Assembly: GCF_001590685.1 (NCBI RefSeq)
Contig: NZ_CP014616.1
Coordinates: forward strand, 2,045,001-2,109,000
Direction: 5' to 3'
DNA: 64,000 nt
From: Sporosarcina psychrophila
GTDB taxonomy: Bacteria; Bacillota; Bacilli; Bacillales_A; Planococcaceae
Positions within the stretch are counted from its first letter, which is position 1. Each line of letters begins with the position of its first letter. Below, one piece after another: positions 35,987-45,502 of this stretch. Below the pieces are notes generated by a model. The model was not told the DNA's origin and searched no databases. It saw only the letters and a list, made by a program, of their open reading frames with translations. A program made the translations under genes and the position numbers.

Positions 35987-36042
35987 GTCTATCTGTTGGT
36001 CAAGTAAAATGGCATCAACTTAACTATTAAAAGGGAGATGGC

Positions 36043-37206
36043 ATGATGAAATCGATTAATATCGGGATGATAGGCTATAAATTTATGGGGAAAGCACACA
36101 GCAACGCTTACCGGGCATTGCCAATGTTTTTTCCGAAAAGCATTCAGCCTCAGATGAAAGTTATCTGTGGAAGAAATGAAGAGGCTGTCTCCAAGGCAGC
36201 TAAGCAATTCGGTTGGGAAGAATATACAACTGAGTGGAAAGACCTTTTGAAACGGGATGATATTGATTTAATCGACATAAATGCACCAAGTAATGTACAT
36301 AAAGAAATTGCGATTGAAGCCGCCAAAGCAGGCAAACATCTTTATTGTGAAAAGCCATTAGCTTTTACATTAAAGGATTCTCGTGAAATGCTGCTGGCTG
36401 CTGAAAAAGCGGGTGTAAAGCATATGGTTGGCTTTAATTATCGTTTTACGCCGGCTGTCATACTTGCAAAAAAGTTAATTGAAGAAGGTCGTTTAGGGGG
36501 AATCTACCATTACCGGGCATGGTTTTTACAAGATTGGATTACAGATCCAGACTTCCCACTCGTATGGAGGCTTCAAAAAGAGATTGCTGGCTCGGGTGCC
36601 CACGGCGATATAGGCGCACATCTTATAGATATGGCCCACTATTTGATTGGTGACATATCAGAAGTAATTGGTATGAATGAGACATTTATTAAAGAAAGAC
36701 CACTTCCTACAGAGATGGATGGGTTATCAGCAACAAGTGGAAAAGGCACTGATAAAGGGCCAGTTACGGTAGATGATGCAACATTATTTTTAGCGAAATT
36801 TGCAAACGGAGCACTTGGTAGCTTTGAAGCAACTCGTTTGGCAACAGGGCATCGTAGTACGAATTCATTTGAAATCAACGGTAGTAAAGGAAGTGTTATT
36901 TTTGATTTTGAACGAATGAATGAACTGCAAGTTTATTTTGAAGATGACGCAGAAGGTGTCCAAGGATTTCGACGAGTGCTAGCGACTGATTCTGCACATG
37001 CGTATTCGGAAGCTTGGTGGCCAGCTGGACATGCAATTGGCTATGAGCATACTTTTACCCATGCCTTTGTTGAATTAATGGATGCTTTTCGTGAAGATAG
37101 GCAACCTGTCCCTAACTTTGAGGATGGGGTGAAATGCCAACAAGTCCTTGAAGCAGTTGACCTGTCAATAGAACAGAAACAATGGATTAATGTATCTGAC
37201 CTGTAA
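36043..37206 (+). CDS. Gfo/Idh/MocA oxidoreductase (cluster III)
   Basis: A 387-residue dehydrogenase with NIGMIGYKFMGKAHSNAY (Rossmann), YCEKPLAFT (EKP) and GDIGAHLIDMAHYLIG (DxGxH). The loop after the EKP helix reads GFNYRFTPA and the C-terminal half has EAWWPAGHAIGYEHTF, both usual in the longer sub-branch near 380 residues that includes sugar and inositol dehydrogenases. AAGGGAGA precedes adjacent ATGs at 36043 and 36046, and either may be used. It is followed after 28 bases by the frameshifted ThuA, keeping the ThuA-dehydrogenase association of cluster I, though in reversed order. Confidence 0.88.
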   Translation: MMKSINIGMIGYKFMGKAHSNAYRALPMFFPKSIQPQMKVICGRNEEAVSKAAKQFGWEEYTTEWKDLLKRDDIDLIDINAPSNVHKEIAIEAAKAGKHLYCEKPLAFTLKDSREMLLAAEKAGVKHMVGFNYRFTPAVILAKKLIEEGRLGGIYHYRAWFLQDWITDPDFPLVWRLQKEIAGSGAHGDIGAHLIDMAHYLIGDISEVIGMNETFIKERPLPTEMDGLSATSGKGTDKGPVTVDDATLFLAKFANGALGSFEATRLATGHRSTNSFEINGSKGSVIFDFERMNELQVYFEDDAEGVQGFRRVLATDSAHAYSEAWWPAGHAIGYEHTFTHAFVELMDAFREDRQPVPNFEDGVKCQQVLEAVDLSIEQKQWINVSDL

Positions 37207-37234
37207 TACTTTTGGAGAAAGGAGCACTAATGAT

Positions 37235-37959
37235 ATGAAGAAAAAGGCGCTCATTGTCTATGGTGGTTGGGATGGTCATGAACCAAAAGAAGTGGCTGAT
37301 ATTTTCAAAGGAATCCTTGAAAAAAATTTTGACGTGGAAATGTCTGACACGCTTGATACCTATGGAGACATAGAAAAATTGAAAGGGTTAGATTTAATCG
37401 TACCTCATTGGACAATGGGGGAGATTGAACAGGAATATGTGAATAATATTTCTGAAGCCGTGATGAGTGGTGTTGGTCTGGCCGGTTGCCACGGTGGAAT
37501 GTGCGACTCCTTCCGGAAAATGTAGACTGGCAGTTTATGACTGGCGGCAATTGGGTGGCGCATCCAGGAAATGATGGCATTGAATATACGGTTAATATTA
37601 AGCATTCTTCGAGTAATATTTTAGAGGGGATTGAAGATTTTGAGGTTGTGAGTGAACAATATTATTTGCATGTTGACCCTGCTGTTGAAGTACTTGCAAC
37701 AACCAGTTTTCCAATCGCCGAAGGGCCACATTCTTCAAATAAGGCAGTGGATATGCCTGTTATTTGGACAAAACGTTGGGGGCTAGGTAGAGTGTTTTAT
37801 AATTCAATAGATCATTCAGCTAGCATTGTGGCGATGCCAGAAGTATCAAAGATAATGCGGAATGGATTTTTATGGTCAGCAGAAGGAAAAGAATTAATTG
37901 GGGAAGTTGCCAGTACAGGCAATGACAGTCTATATACTGGTATGGGAGACAATCAATGA
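37235..37959 (+). pseudogene. ThuA-domain protein with a single frameshift
   Basis: The reading frame begins ALIVYGGWDGHEPKEVADIF and runs to GCHGGMCDSFR, then shifts by one base within 37514-37519. It resumes as ENVDWQFMTGGNWVAHPG and continues to a proper stop at 37959. With one base restored the product would be 241 residues, exactly the length of the ThuA at 14654. Both halves are otherwise free of stops and well conserved, so the lesion is recent or a sequencing error in the CGGAAAAT run. The start is the ATG at 37235 after GGAGCAC. If the lesion is real, no functional ThuA is made from cluster III. Confidence 0.85.
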
Positions 37960-37975
37960 AAAACGGGGGAAGAAA

Positions 37976-39076
37976 ATGGGGAAAGTAAGAGTAGGTATTA
38001 TCGGTTGTGGAACAATTAGTTCAATTTATATGGAGAATATCCCGACCTTTGAAAATCTTGAACTTGTAGCATGTGCAGATTTAGATTTAGATCGGGCACG
38101 TGCTCAGGCGGAGAAATTTCTGATTCCAGAAGCGTCAACAGTGAAAGAACTATTAGAAAATCCCAATGTAGATTTAGTTATCAATTTAACGATTCCTAAG
38201 GCACACGCTGAAGTCGCGGTTGAGGCGCTTAAAAATGGCAAGCATGTCTATGGTGAAAAACCTTTAGCAGTCACACGTGAGGAAGGTAAAGAGATCTTGG
38301 CAGTTGCAAAAGAAAACGGGTTGTTTGTAGGAAGTGCTCCAGATACATTTTTAGGTGCAGGTGTTCAAACAGCTATCGATTTAATTGAAAAAGGGGAAAT
38401 CGGGGTTCCAATTGGTGTTTCAGCCTTTATGATTGGACGCGGCCATGAACATTGGCATCCAGATCCGATCTTTTATTATAAGGAAGGCGGCGGGCCGATG
38501 TTTGATATGGGTCCCTATTATTTAACAGCACTCATTGCTTTATTGGGGCCAATTAAGCGACTTTCTGGTTCAGTTGGTATTAGTTATCCAGAACGAACGA
38601 TTTTAAGCGAACCAAAAGCAGGTACAAAGGTTACTGTAGAGACCCCGATACATATTGCAGGAACACTTGATTTTGTTTCTGGTGCAATCGGAACGATCAC
38701 TACTAGTTTCGATGCATTCGGTGGTACAACTCTTCCGCCAATCGAGATATATGGAAGTGAAGGCACTATACTTGTTCCTGATCCCAATACGTTTGGTGGC
38801 CCTGTTCGACTTCGAAAGCGAGATGAAAAAGAATTTGTTGATATCGAACTAACCCATACTCACGATGGAAATAGTCGTGGAATCGGTGTTGCCGACATGG
38901 CAAAGGCAATTTTAAGTGGTGCTCCATATCGAGCGAATGGGGAACTTGCTTACCATGTGCTTGAAGCAATGCATGGTTTTCATGATTCTTCTGAAAAAGG
39001 TTTATTTTATCAGATGCAAAGCACTTGCGAGAGACCAGAGCCACTGCCTGTTGACAATCAGTTTTTACATGCGTAA
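37976..39076 (+). CDS. Gfo/Idh/MocA oxidoreductase, MviM-like (cluster III)
   Basis: A 366-residue family member with GIIGCGTISSIYMENIP (Rossmann), YGEKPLAVT (EKP) and FDMGPYYLTALIALLG, the DxGxY variant. GRGHEHWHPDPIFYYKEGG in the middle is typical of a sub-branch near MviM. The frame is open from 37898, overlapping ThuA, but GGGGGAAG before 37976 and the Rossmann position fix the start. It follows the broken ThuA after 16 bases. The Tyr in place of His separates it from the DxGxH enzymes in the same cluster. Confidence 0.87.
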   Translation: MGKVRVGIIGCGTISSIYMENIPTFENLELVACADLDLDRARAQAEKFLIPEASTVKELLENPNVDLVINLTIPKAHAEVAVEALKNGKHVYGEKPLAVTREEGKEILAVAKENGLFVGSAPDTFLGAGVQTAIDLIEKGEIGVPIGVSAFMIGRGHEHWHPDPIFYYKEGGGPMFDMGPYYLTALIALLGPIKRLSGSVGISYPERTILSEPKAGTKVTVETPIHIAGTLDFVSGAIGTITTSFDAFGGTTLPPIEIYGSEGTILVPDPNTFGGPVRLRKRDEKEFVDIELTHTHDGNSRGIGVADMAKAILSGAPYRANGELAYHVLEAMHGFHDSSEKGLFYQMQSTCERPEPLPVDNQFLHA

Positions 39077-39102
39077 GCGTCAAATAAATACCCACCTATT
39101 TT

Positions 39103-39565
39103 GTGGGGGAGGGATTATTCACAAATAAGGAATTGCAAGGTGGAGGTCCGTTGATCGATATTGGCGTAAAAATGCTAGATGCTTCCCTCTATCGGATGGG
39201 CTATCGTGAACCTAACGTTGTGTTAGGAATAACGCATCAACAGGTTGGTCACCAAAAGGATGTTGGACTGCTTGGAAAGTGGAAATATGAAAACTATACA
39301 GTGGCGGACATGCTGTTGGTAGGGTAACGTTTACAAATGGTGCACCTTTAACAGTGGAGGCTGCTTTTGCCGCAAATGTTGAGAAACATGATACGATGCA
39401 AGTTGCTTTGATGGCCAATAAAGGTGGAGCTAAAATTTACCCTCTGTAAATATATCAGATGAAATACAACACATTAATCAATAGTACACTAGAACAGGGA
39501 CTTATAATTCGTGAAATTGTCAATGCAACTTATAAGCCTGTAGAAACGGGGAAAGCCGTAACAAG
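39103..39565 (+). pseudogene. Decayed C-terminal half of an RRRGIP-type dehydrogenase
   Basis: From LFTNKELQGGGPLIDIGV onwards the DNA matches the dehydrogenase at 17566 beginning near its residue 164. A frameshift near 39325 breaks the conserved VGMVTFKNGATLTLE region, a stop appears after KIYPL, and a stretch of about 40 codons before the C-terminus is deleted. The final GKAV region is still recognisable. The N-terminal half is absent. A strong terminator follows. It is non-functional. Confidence 0.87.
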
Positions 39566-39569
39566 TAAT

Positions 39570-39621
39570 AAAAAAGGTTGTGCAGTATGAATGTTGAATT
39601 CATACTGCACAACCTTTTTTT
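39570..39621. terminator. Very strong bidirectional terminator
   Basis: A 23-base stem AAAAAAGGTTGTGCAGTATG.. (39570-39592) pairs with 39598-39620 around a short GTTGA loop, with A and T runs at the two ends. It serves both the dead plus-strand copy and the convergent minus-strand dehydrogenase. Confidence 0.92.
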
Positions 39622-40561
39622 ATAAAGTAAGAACTTTTGTCACACTGCGAGAAATTTCATGCGTATTAATTGTAGATTCTATTTGATTATTTTTCACGCA
39701 TTTTATAAACTCTTCAACTTCATAGTACATAGTATTAAATTCATGTTTAATAGAAATATCCTCAGTTTGACCGTCTTTGTATTTAATAATAATTTTTTCC
39801 GGATCACTGATTTTATCGATTTCGATGACGCCATTCTCGCCCTGTATTTCATTTGGTGAATGGGAATCTGAAATTTTCGAGTACATAATAACAGCTTCAA
39901 ATTCATCGTAATTTAAGATCATACTTCCTTGACCATCTGCACCAGTGGATAGTAAATAAGTATTTTTAAGTACAGATTTAGGTTCGCCGACTAGATGCAC
40001 AATAGGCGCGATACAGTAAACCCCTAAGTCTGTTTTAGCGCCATTCCCCAGTTCGGGTTTAAAAGCATTTTCAATAATGCCATCCTTATATTTATCGTAA
40101 CGCGAAGAATACTGGTTATAATGAAATACGAATCGTCGGAGTGGACCAATCTTAGCTAGGTTCTCTTTTAAGTTGAGAAATGTAGGTGTAACTGTTGATT
40201 TCATTGCTTCCATATAGGTTGTTTGATGGTCATTAGATGCTTTAATTACTTGATCCATTTCAATTAAGGAAGTGACAGCGGGTTTTTCGCAAAGAACGTG
40301 AAGGCCATTATTCATAGCTAAAATACTTTGTTCTGCATGAAACGCATTGGGTGATGCAATATAAACGGCTTCAATATCACCGCTTTGAAACATTTCTATC
40401 ATATCTGTATACACATGTTCGATATTATGTTTCTCTGCAAATGCTCTCCCTGTCTCCTCAGTCCTTGAATAGACTGCACCGACACTAAATTCGGGATGTT
40501 CTTTAGCTGCTGTCAGTAATCGATCTGTAATCCAATTCGTTCCGATAATTCCAAACTTCAT
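39620..40561 (-). CDS. Gfo/Idh/MocA oxidoreductase (minus strand)
   Basis: A 313-residue dehydrogenase of the shorter branch, with KFGIIGTNWITDRLLTAA (Rossmann), LCEKPAVTS (EKP) and TDLGVYCIAPIVHLVG, the DxGxY variant. Relatives include dihydrodiol dehydrogenase/YulF-like proteins. It is monocistronic on the minus strand, convergent with cluster III and sharing the terminator at 39570. AGGGGC (minus strand, about 40571) lies upstream of the ATG at 40561. It shows no linkage to a transporter, and its substrate is unknown. Confidence 0.85.
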   Translation of the reverse strand: MKFGIIGTNWITDRLLTAAKEHPEFSVGAVYSRTEETGRAFAEKHNIEHVYTDMIEMFQSGDIEAVYIASPNAFHAEQSILAMNNGLHVLCEKPAVTSLIEMDQVIKASNDHQTTYMEAMKSTVTPTFLNLKENLAKIGPLRRFVFHYNQYSSRYDKYKDGIIENAFKPELGNGAKTDLGVYCIAPIVHLVGEPKSVLKNTYLLSTGADGQGSMILNYDEFEAVIMYSKISDSHSPNEIQGENGVIEIDKISDPEKIIIKYKDGQTEDISIKHEFNTMYYEVEEFIKCVKNNQIESTINTHEISRSVTKVLTL

Positions 40562-40574
40562 AGTAATAGCCCCT

Positions 40575-40680
40575 TTTAGTTATATATGTTGATGTAAAGA
40601 ATTTCATTAAAATCGCTACTGCGCTCGGGGATGCCTCACGCTCTAAGACGAGCAGCTTCGCTCAGTTTATATAGATGTTC
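40575..40680. repeat. Degenerate structured repeat between dehydrogenase and galM
   Basis: TATATATGTTGATG is followed by GCGCTCGGGGATGCCTCACGCTCTAAGACGAGC-type sequence with several short inverted segments (for example GAGC / GCTC). It shares TATATATGTTGA and a GGGGATGCC core, on the opposite strand, with the stretch near 24003-24080. No coding is seen. Confidence 0.4.
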
Positions 40681-40732
40681 ATTTGTACAATATATAGTTG
40701 ATAATAAGTAGTTCTTGCCCTATAAGGCGGAT

Positions 40733-41770
40733 CTAGCCCTCAATGCCAAATGAAAACACTGTTTGTTTGTCATATAATTCATGGGCCTCTAAGATAACGG
40801 AAGGAAAGCCCTTGTGATGCAATGAGGCAGGGGAGGCTTGTGTTTCAAAACAGACACCTAAATAAGGTTTTGAATTACCTTCTGCTAGATTAAGTCCTTC
40901 ATCGAGAGTATTCGATGTGTACATAACCACGCCTGGTTGGTTGGTCTTAATCGTCATCAGGCGGCCACTCGTTTCTTCTTTTACACGGATGTTTTGTTGT
41001 TGAGTTTGATTGAGAATAAAGTAATGATCATATCCATGATTAGCAACCCTATTTTGTGTTGATATGGAGTTAATGCCGTCAACAAGTTTTCTTCCAGTTC
41101 TGAAATCAAATGGCGTATTCACTACATTGATTTTTTTACCTGTTGGAATTAGTTCCGTATCAAGTTCAACAAAGTCATCACTCTCCATTGTAACATGATG
41201 GTTGTGGATCGTGGCGGCTAGATTTCCACTTAAGTTAAAATAGGAATGATTTGTCATAGTAAGCACAGTCGTTTTATCGGATGTTCCTGAATAATCAAGG
41301 ATGAGCTCGTTATTATTAGTCAATGTATAGGTAACAGCAACTTCAATAGTACCAGGATATCCACCTTCACCATCTAAACTTTTATGGTTTAATTTCACGC
41401 CAACTGTATCATCTGACTGAAAGGGACTAGACTGCCAGATTACTTGATGAAATCCTTCGTCTGCTCCATGTAAATGATGGCCACCTTCATTTGCTGCCAA
41501 TGAATATGATTGATCTTGGATAGTAAATGAAGCATCTTGAATTCTTCCGGCAACGCGGCCGATTATCGCACCAAAAAAATTTGGGTTTTCTTCATAATCG
41601 GTATAATTTGTATAGCCAAGGACCACATTTTCTAGTTGATTATGCCTGTTTGGAACGCTTATGTCAGTGATGATACCACCGAAGTTCAAAAAACTTACTG
41701 TCATACCGTTATCATTTGTTAATGTATACAACTTCCACTTATTCAGTATATCTTGGGTCTCTATTTTCAT
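40733..41770 (-). CDS. galM: Aldose 1-epimerase
   Basis: A 345-residue galactose mutarotase that interconverts alpha and beta anomers of galactose and glucose, feeding GalK. Recognisable segments are NFGGIITDISVPNR, NFFGAIIGRVAGRI, NHSYFNLSG with the catalytic His, GYDHYFILN with the second catalytic His region, and a C-terminal CFETQASP with the catalytic Glu. It is the last gene of the minus-strand galKETM operon. A GTG at 41782 is possible, but TAGGTAGG is better spaced for the ATG at 41770. No clear terminator follows. Confidence 0.9.
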   Translation of the reverse strand: MKIETQDILNKWKLYTLTNDNGMTVSFLNFGGIITDISVPNRHNQLENVVLGYTNYTDYEENPNFFGAIIGRVAGRIQDASFTIQDQSYSLAANEGGHHLHGADEGFHQVIWQSSPFQSDDTVGVKLNHKSLDGEGGYPGTIEVAVTYTLTNNNELILDYSGTSDKTTVLTMTNHSYFNLSGNLAATIHNHHVTMESDDFVELDTELIPTGKKINVVNTPFDFRTGRKLVDGINSISTQNRVANHGYDHYFILNQTQQQNIRVKEETSGRLMTIKTNQPGVVMYTSNTLDEGLNLAEGNSKPYLGVCFETQASPASLHHKGFPSVILEAHELYDKQTVFSFGIEG

Positions 41771-41782
41771 CTGGCTAGCCAC

Positions 41783-43261
41783 CTACCTATTTAATGTTTT
41801 GATGAATCGTTCACACTCACTTTGTACTTTAAAAACGCCTGCATCTCCAAGCACTTTGGCGAATTTAATCCCAAGTTCTTTTTCTAAAATGGACTCAATT
41901 TGCTCTAGGTTTGATAATTCTCCATAGTTAGCTTTCATTTGCTCTGCCCATTGTTGATGATAGGGGGCTACAGAAGTTGTTTGATCGAGTAAAAACTTCT
42001 TGATTTCAGCTAATTCATCTTTAAGACGAGCCGGTAAAACTGCCAGACCCATTACTTCAATAAGCCCAATATTTTCTTTTTTTATATGATGGACATCTGC
42101 ATGGGGATGGAAAATCCCTAGTGGATGTTCTTCAGTTGTTCGATTGTTGCGTAAGACGAGATCGAGTTCAAACTTGTTAGCACGCATTCGGGCAATCGGT
42201 GTAATTGTATTATGTGGAGTTTCATTACTAAAGGCTCTGATATCCGCTTCCTCATCACTATAACTTTTCCATGTGGTAAGGACATGGTCAGCTGCTTGAA
42301 TCAATGGCTCAATCTCATCGCTCTGCAAGCGAATGGTTGTTAACGGCCATTCCAGGACAGATGCAGTTATGTTTGGAAAGTTTTCTAGCGTAAACGAAAG
42401 TGCAGTTGTTGCAGTTGTCATTGGAAAATCATAACTTCCTGCTTGATAATGATCATGATTCAAAATAGAGCCACCGACAATAGGTAAATCGGCATTTGAG
42501 CCAATAAAATAATGTGGGAATTTCTCTATAAAAGTAAGTAACCGTTTAAAAGTATCCTTACCAATTTTCATATCACGATGTTCTTCAGCAAGTAAAATAC
42601 TATGTTCATTATAATAAACATAGGGTGAATATTGCAGATACCAATTTTCATTTACAAGTGGTACTTGAATGATACGATGATTTGCCCTAGCTGGATAACC
42701 TGTCCGGCCAGCGTATCCTTCGTTTTCGATACATAACAGACATTTTGGATAATCAACATCATGTTTCAATTCGCTTTCTCTCTTGATTTGTTCAGGGTCT
42801 TTCTCGGGTTTTGACATGTTAATGGTAATATCCATTTCACCATAGATTGTTGTAGCTTTAAAATGGATGTTTTTCTTAATGCGGTTCATCTGAATATAAT
42901 TGCTGTTTTTACTTAATTCATAAAAATAATCTGTTGCGTTTTTTGGGGAGTTACTATATTTTTTCTGGAAAATTGCATTGATAACAGATGGCCTTTCCAC
43001 AAAGCAATTCATGATTGTGGCTGAAAGTATTTCTTTGTCATCAAAAACATTGTCAATGACATTATTTTCGGTAGCATAGGCAATAATTTTGTCGAGCAGA
43101 TTTGGAATTGAATCATCTGTTGTGCCTTCAGTTGTTGCAGGCATAGATTCGAGATGGAGCAGTGCAAGTACTTGATTCGTCACATAATTCTGATCAGCGG
43201 TATCGATTAGTCCCACTTCGATACCTTTTTGAAGGAGTCCTCTAATATCTGAGTAAATCAT
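41783..43261 (-). CDS. galT: UDP-glucose--hexose-1-phosphate uridylyltransferase (Firmicutes type)
   Basis: A 492-residue GalT of the Firmicutes class (GalT2), longer than the approximately 350-residue enterobacterial type. It transfers UMP from UDP-glucose to galactose-1-phosphate in the Leloir pathway. Segments seen are [30 protein letters not shown] and the nucleotidylated-histidine motif [13 protein letters not shown]. Its ATG overlaps the galE stop codon by four bases (ATGA-type), indicating translational coupling. Upstream is galE and downstream galM. Confidence 0.93.
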   Translation of the reverse strand: MIYSDIRGLLQKGIEVGLIDTADQNYVTNQVLALLHLESMPATTEGTTDDSIPNLLDKIIAYATENNVIDNVFDDKEILSATIMNCFVERPSVINAIFQKKYSNSPKNATDYFYELSKNSNYIQMNRIKKNIHFKATTIYGEMDITINMSKPEKDPEQIKRESELKHDVDYPKCLLCIENEGYAGRTGYPARANHRIIQVPLVNENWYLQYSPYVYYNEHSILLAEEHRDMKIGKDTFKRLLTFIEKFPHYFIGSNADLPIVGGSILNHDHYQAGSYDFPMTTATTALSFTLENFPNITASVLEWPLTTIRLQSDEIEPLIQAADHVLTTWKSYSDEEADIRAFSNETPHNTITPIARMRANKFELDLVLRNNRTTEEHPLGIFHPHADVHHIKKENIGLIEVMGLAVLPARLKDELAEIKKFLLDQTTSVAPYHQQWAEQMKANYGELSNLEQIESILEKELGIKFAKVLGDAGVFKVQSECERFIKTLNR

Positions 43262-44262
43262 TTAGCTGTCACGTCCTTCTGGTAACCATTTGGGTTGTTG
43301 ACATGCCAGTTCCAAGCATCTTGAATGATTTTTTCAATTGAAGTTCGCGTTGGCTGCCAACCTAAAAGAGTGGCAGCTTTATGAGAGCTTGCGATTAGGA
43401 TACTAGGATCCCCCGCACGACGTTTACCTGAATTCTCAGGGATTTCTTTACCTGTAACTGCTCGTGCTGTATCAATCATTTCTTTGACTGAAAATCCTTG
43501 ATTACTGCCAAGATTGAAAATATCGCTTTCTCCATCATTTTTTAAATAATTAAGTGCTAGAAGATGCGCTTGAATAAGGTCTTCTACGTGGACATAATCA
43601 CGGATACATGTGCCATCGGGTGTATCATAATCTTCTCCGAAAATAGTGATATTTGAACGTTGTTCGAGTGCTGCTTGGAGAATGATTGGTACGAGATGTG
43701 TTTCAGGATGATGATCCTCGCCGATTTCTCCAGATTCCCGTGCACCTGCCACATTGAAGTAGCGTAATGCAACATAGCGAATGCCATAGGCTTGTTCGCA
43801 CCATTTCATCATTTTTTCCATCGTCAGTTTTGTTTCGCCATAAGTACTTGTCGGATTGGTTGGCATCTCTTCTGTGATTGGGACAGATTCTGGCTCCCCG
43901 TAAGTGGCTGCTGTTGATGAAAAGACAATTTTTTTGACATTAAACTCTGTCATCACTTGCAGTAATATTTGTGTGCCATAGACATTATTATCATAATACT
44001 CCAATGGATTTGCCATGGATTCACCGACAAGGGAATTCGCAGCAAAATGGACAACTGCATCAATAGGTTCATTAGTAAATACGTTACGCATAAACTCGAT
44101 GTCTCGACTATCACCTTCGTAAAATGTCGCATCAGGATGGATAGCTTCTCTGTGCCCAGTTTGTAGATTATCAATCACTACGACGTCCGTCTGTTGATCA
44201 ATTAACTGATAAACCGCATGTGAACCGATATATCCAGCTCCACCTAGAACTAATACACTCAT
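43258..44262 (-). CDS. galE: UDP-glucose 4-epimerase
   Basis: A 334-residue short-chain dehydrogenase/reductase-type epimerase that interconverts UDP-galactose and UDP-glucose with tightly bound NAD. The NAD-binding GGAGYIGSH lies at residues 7-15, the catalytic [10 protein letters not shown] and YGETK (Tyr and Lys of YxxxK) near residues 120-150, and [11 protein letters not shown] follows. Its ATG abuts the galK stop codon with no gap, and its end overlaps galT. Confidence 0.95.
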   Translation of the reverse strand: MSVLVLGGAGYIGSHAVYQLIDQQTDVVVIDNLQTGHREAIHPDATFYEGDSRDIEFMRNVFTNEPIDAVVHFAANSLVGESMANPLEYYDNNVYGTQILLQVMTEFNVKKIVFSSTAATYGEPESVPITEEMPTNPTSTYGETKLTMEKMMKWCEQAYGIRYVALRYFNVAGARESGEIGEDHHPETHLVPIILQAALEQRSNITIFGEDYDTPDGTCIRDYVHVEDLIQAHLLALNYLKNDGESDIFNLGSNQGFSVKEMIDTARAVTGKEIPENSGKRRAGDPSILIASSHKAATLLGWQPTRTSIEKIIQDAWNWHVNNPNGYQKDVTAK

Positions 44263-45444
44263 TTAGTACACTCCCTCAGTAAGTTCTCTTGCTCCGTCAC
44301 CAATTGCAGCGGTGTAAAATGATGCCTCATAACCAATTTTTCCTCTATATATTTTATTTACATTGTTCTTGAAGCTATCAACTTTGTCTATTTCAACAAT
44401 TGCAATTGCACAACCACCAAAACCTGCGCCTGTCATGCGGGCGCCCACAACGCCAGGTTGATCCCATGCTGCTTGGATAATCGTATCTAGTTCGATGCCT
44501 GTTACTTCATAATCCAGTTGAAGAGATTTATGTGACTCATTCATTAATTGCCCAAATGCCCCTAAATTGCCTTGTTGTAATTGCTGAAGAGCCTCAACAG
44601 TCCGTAGATTTTCATAGACAGCATGTTTTGCACGTTTTTGGTTTGTTTCATCAGTAATAAGGTGTTTGTGTTGTTCAAATTGTTCTTTCGTCAAGTCACC
44701 AAGCCCCTTAATTTGAAGATCTGTTTGCAAGTTCGTCAAAGCCTGTTCACATTGCACGCGACGTTCATTATATTTTGAACCAGCAAGTGTACGTTTTTTA
44801 TTGGTATTAATGATGATAATCACATGGTCAGCAAGCTCGATAGGGGCATAGTTGTAGGCTAAAGTTTGGCAGTTTAATAGGATGGCATGCCCTTTTTTAC
44901 CTTTACCAATTGCAAACTGATCCATAATTCCACTGTTGACGCCGATATAATCATTTTCTACTTTTTGCCCAAGTTGAATCATCTTTACACGATCAATTTT
45001 TAAATCAAATAGTCCTTCCAAAAGGACACCAATGACCATTTCAATAGAAGCAGAAGAGGAGAGCCCGGCGCCGGTAGGAATGTCACCATAAAATAAGATA
45101 TCCATTCCAGTCGTTATTTGGAGTCCGCTTTCCTTCATATAATGAATCATACCTTTGGGGAAGTTCGCCCAATCATGTGCTTCATTATAGTCTAAATCGG
45201 CAAGATCACATTCAATGGTCCCAATAGAGGGGAAGTTCAACGAGTAAAAACGTAACTTTTGATCATTGCGTTTTTCAGCAAGTGCGTACGTTCCAAATGA
45301 AATTGCGGCGGGGAATACATGGCCTCCATTATAATCCGTATGTTCACCAATTAGATTAATTCGTCCTGGTGCAAAAAACGTGCGTGGTGTTTCGGGAGTG
45401 TCGAAGATTGATCGGAATTTATTAGGCAGATCTGGGTTAGTCAA
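44263..45444 (-). CDS. galK: Galactokinase
   Basis: A 393-residue GHMP-family kinase that phosphorylates alpha-galactose with ATP. It has the galactokinase signature GRINLIGEHTDYNGG near residue 28, the ATP-binding GAGLSSSASIE motif near residue 120 and a C-terminal MTGAGFGGCAIAIV. It begins at a TTG (45444) eight bases after GGGAGG. It is first in galKETM. A perfect inverted repeat at 45483-45502 overlaps the promoter area. Confidence 0.95.
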   Translation of the reverse strand: MTNPDLPNKFRSIFDTPETPRTFFAPGRINLIGEHTDYNGGHVFPAAISFGTYALAEKRNDQKLRFYSLNFPSIGTIECDLADLDYNEAHDWANFPKGMIHYMKESGLQITTGMDILFYGDIPTGAGLSSSASIEMVIGVLLEGLFDLKIDRVKMIQLGQKVENDYIGVNSGIMDQFAIGKGKKGHAILLNCQTLAYNYAPIELADHVIIIINTNKKRTLAGSKYNERRVQCEQALTNLQTDLQIKGLGDLTKEQFEQHKHLITDETNQKRAKHAVYENLRTVEALQQLQQGNLGAFGQLMNESHKSLQLDYEVTGIELDTIIQAAWDQPGVVGARMTGAGFGGCAIAIVEIDKVDSFKNNVNKIYRGKIGYEASFYTAAIGDGARELTEGVY

Positions 45445-45482
45445 AGGTTGTTACCTCCCAAAGTTAATAAATTAATTTAATT

Positions 45483-45502
45483 AAGTATAGTGTACTATAC
45501 TT
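45483..45502 (-). promoter_or_regulatory. Palindromic operator at the gal promoter
   Basis: AAGTATAGT and ACTATACTT are perfect nine-base inverted arms around a two-base GT centre. TATACT/TATAGT boxes within the arms could be the minus-strand -10 element, so a repressor here would block RNA polymerase. The shape is unlike LacI or cre sites and fits a GntR-like or other dimeric regulator. Confidence 0.6.

Noticed and set aside
39103..39327. 74-residue frame as a small independent gene
   Set aside because: It is the internal part of a dehydrogenase relic without a start region or the Rossmann domain.
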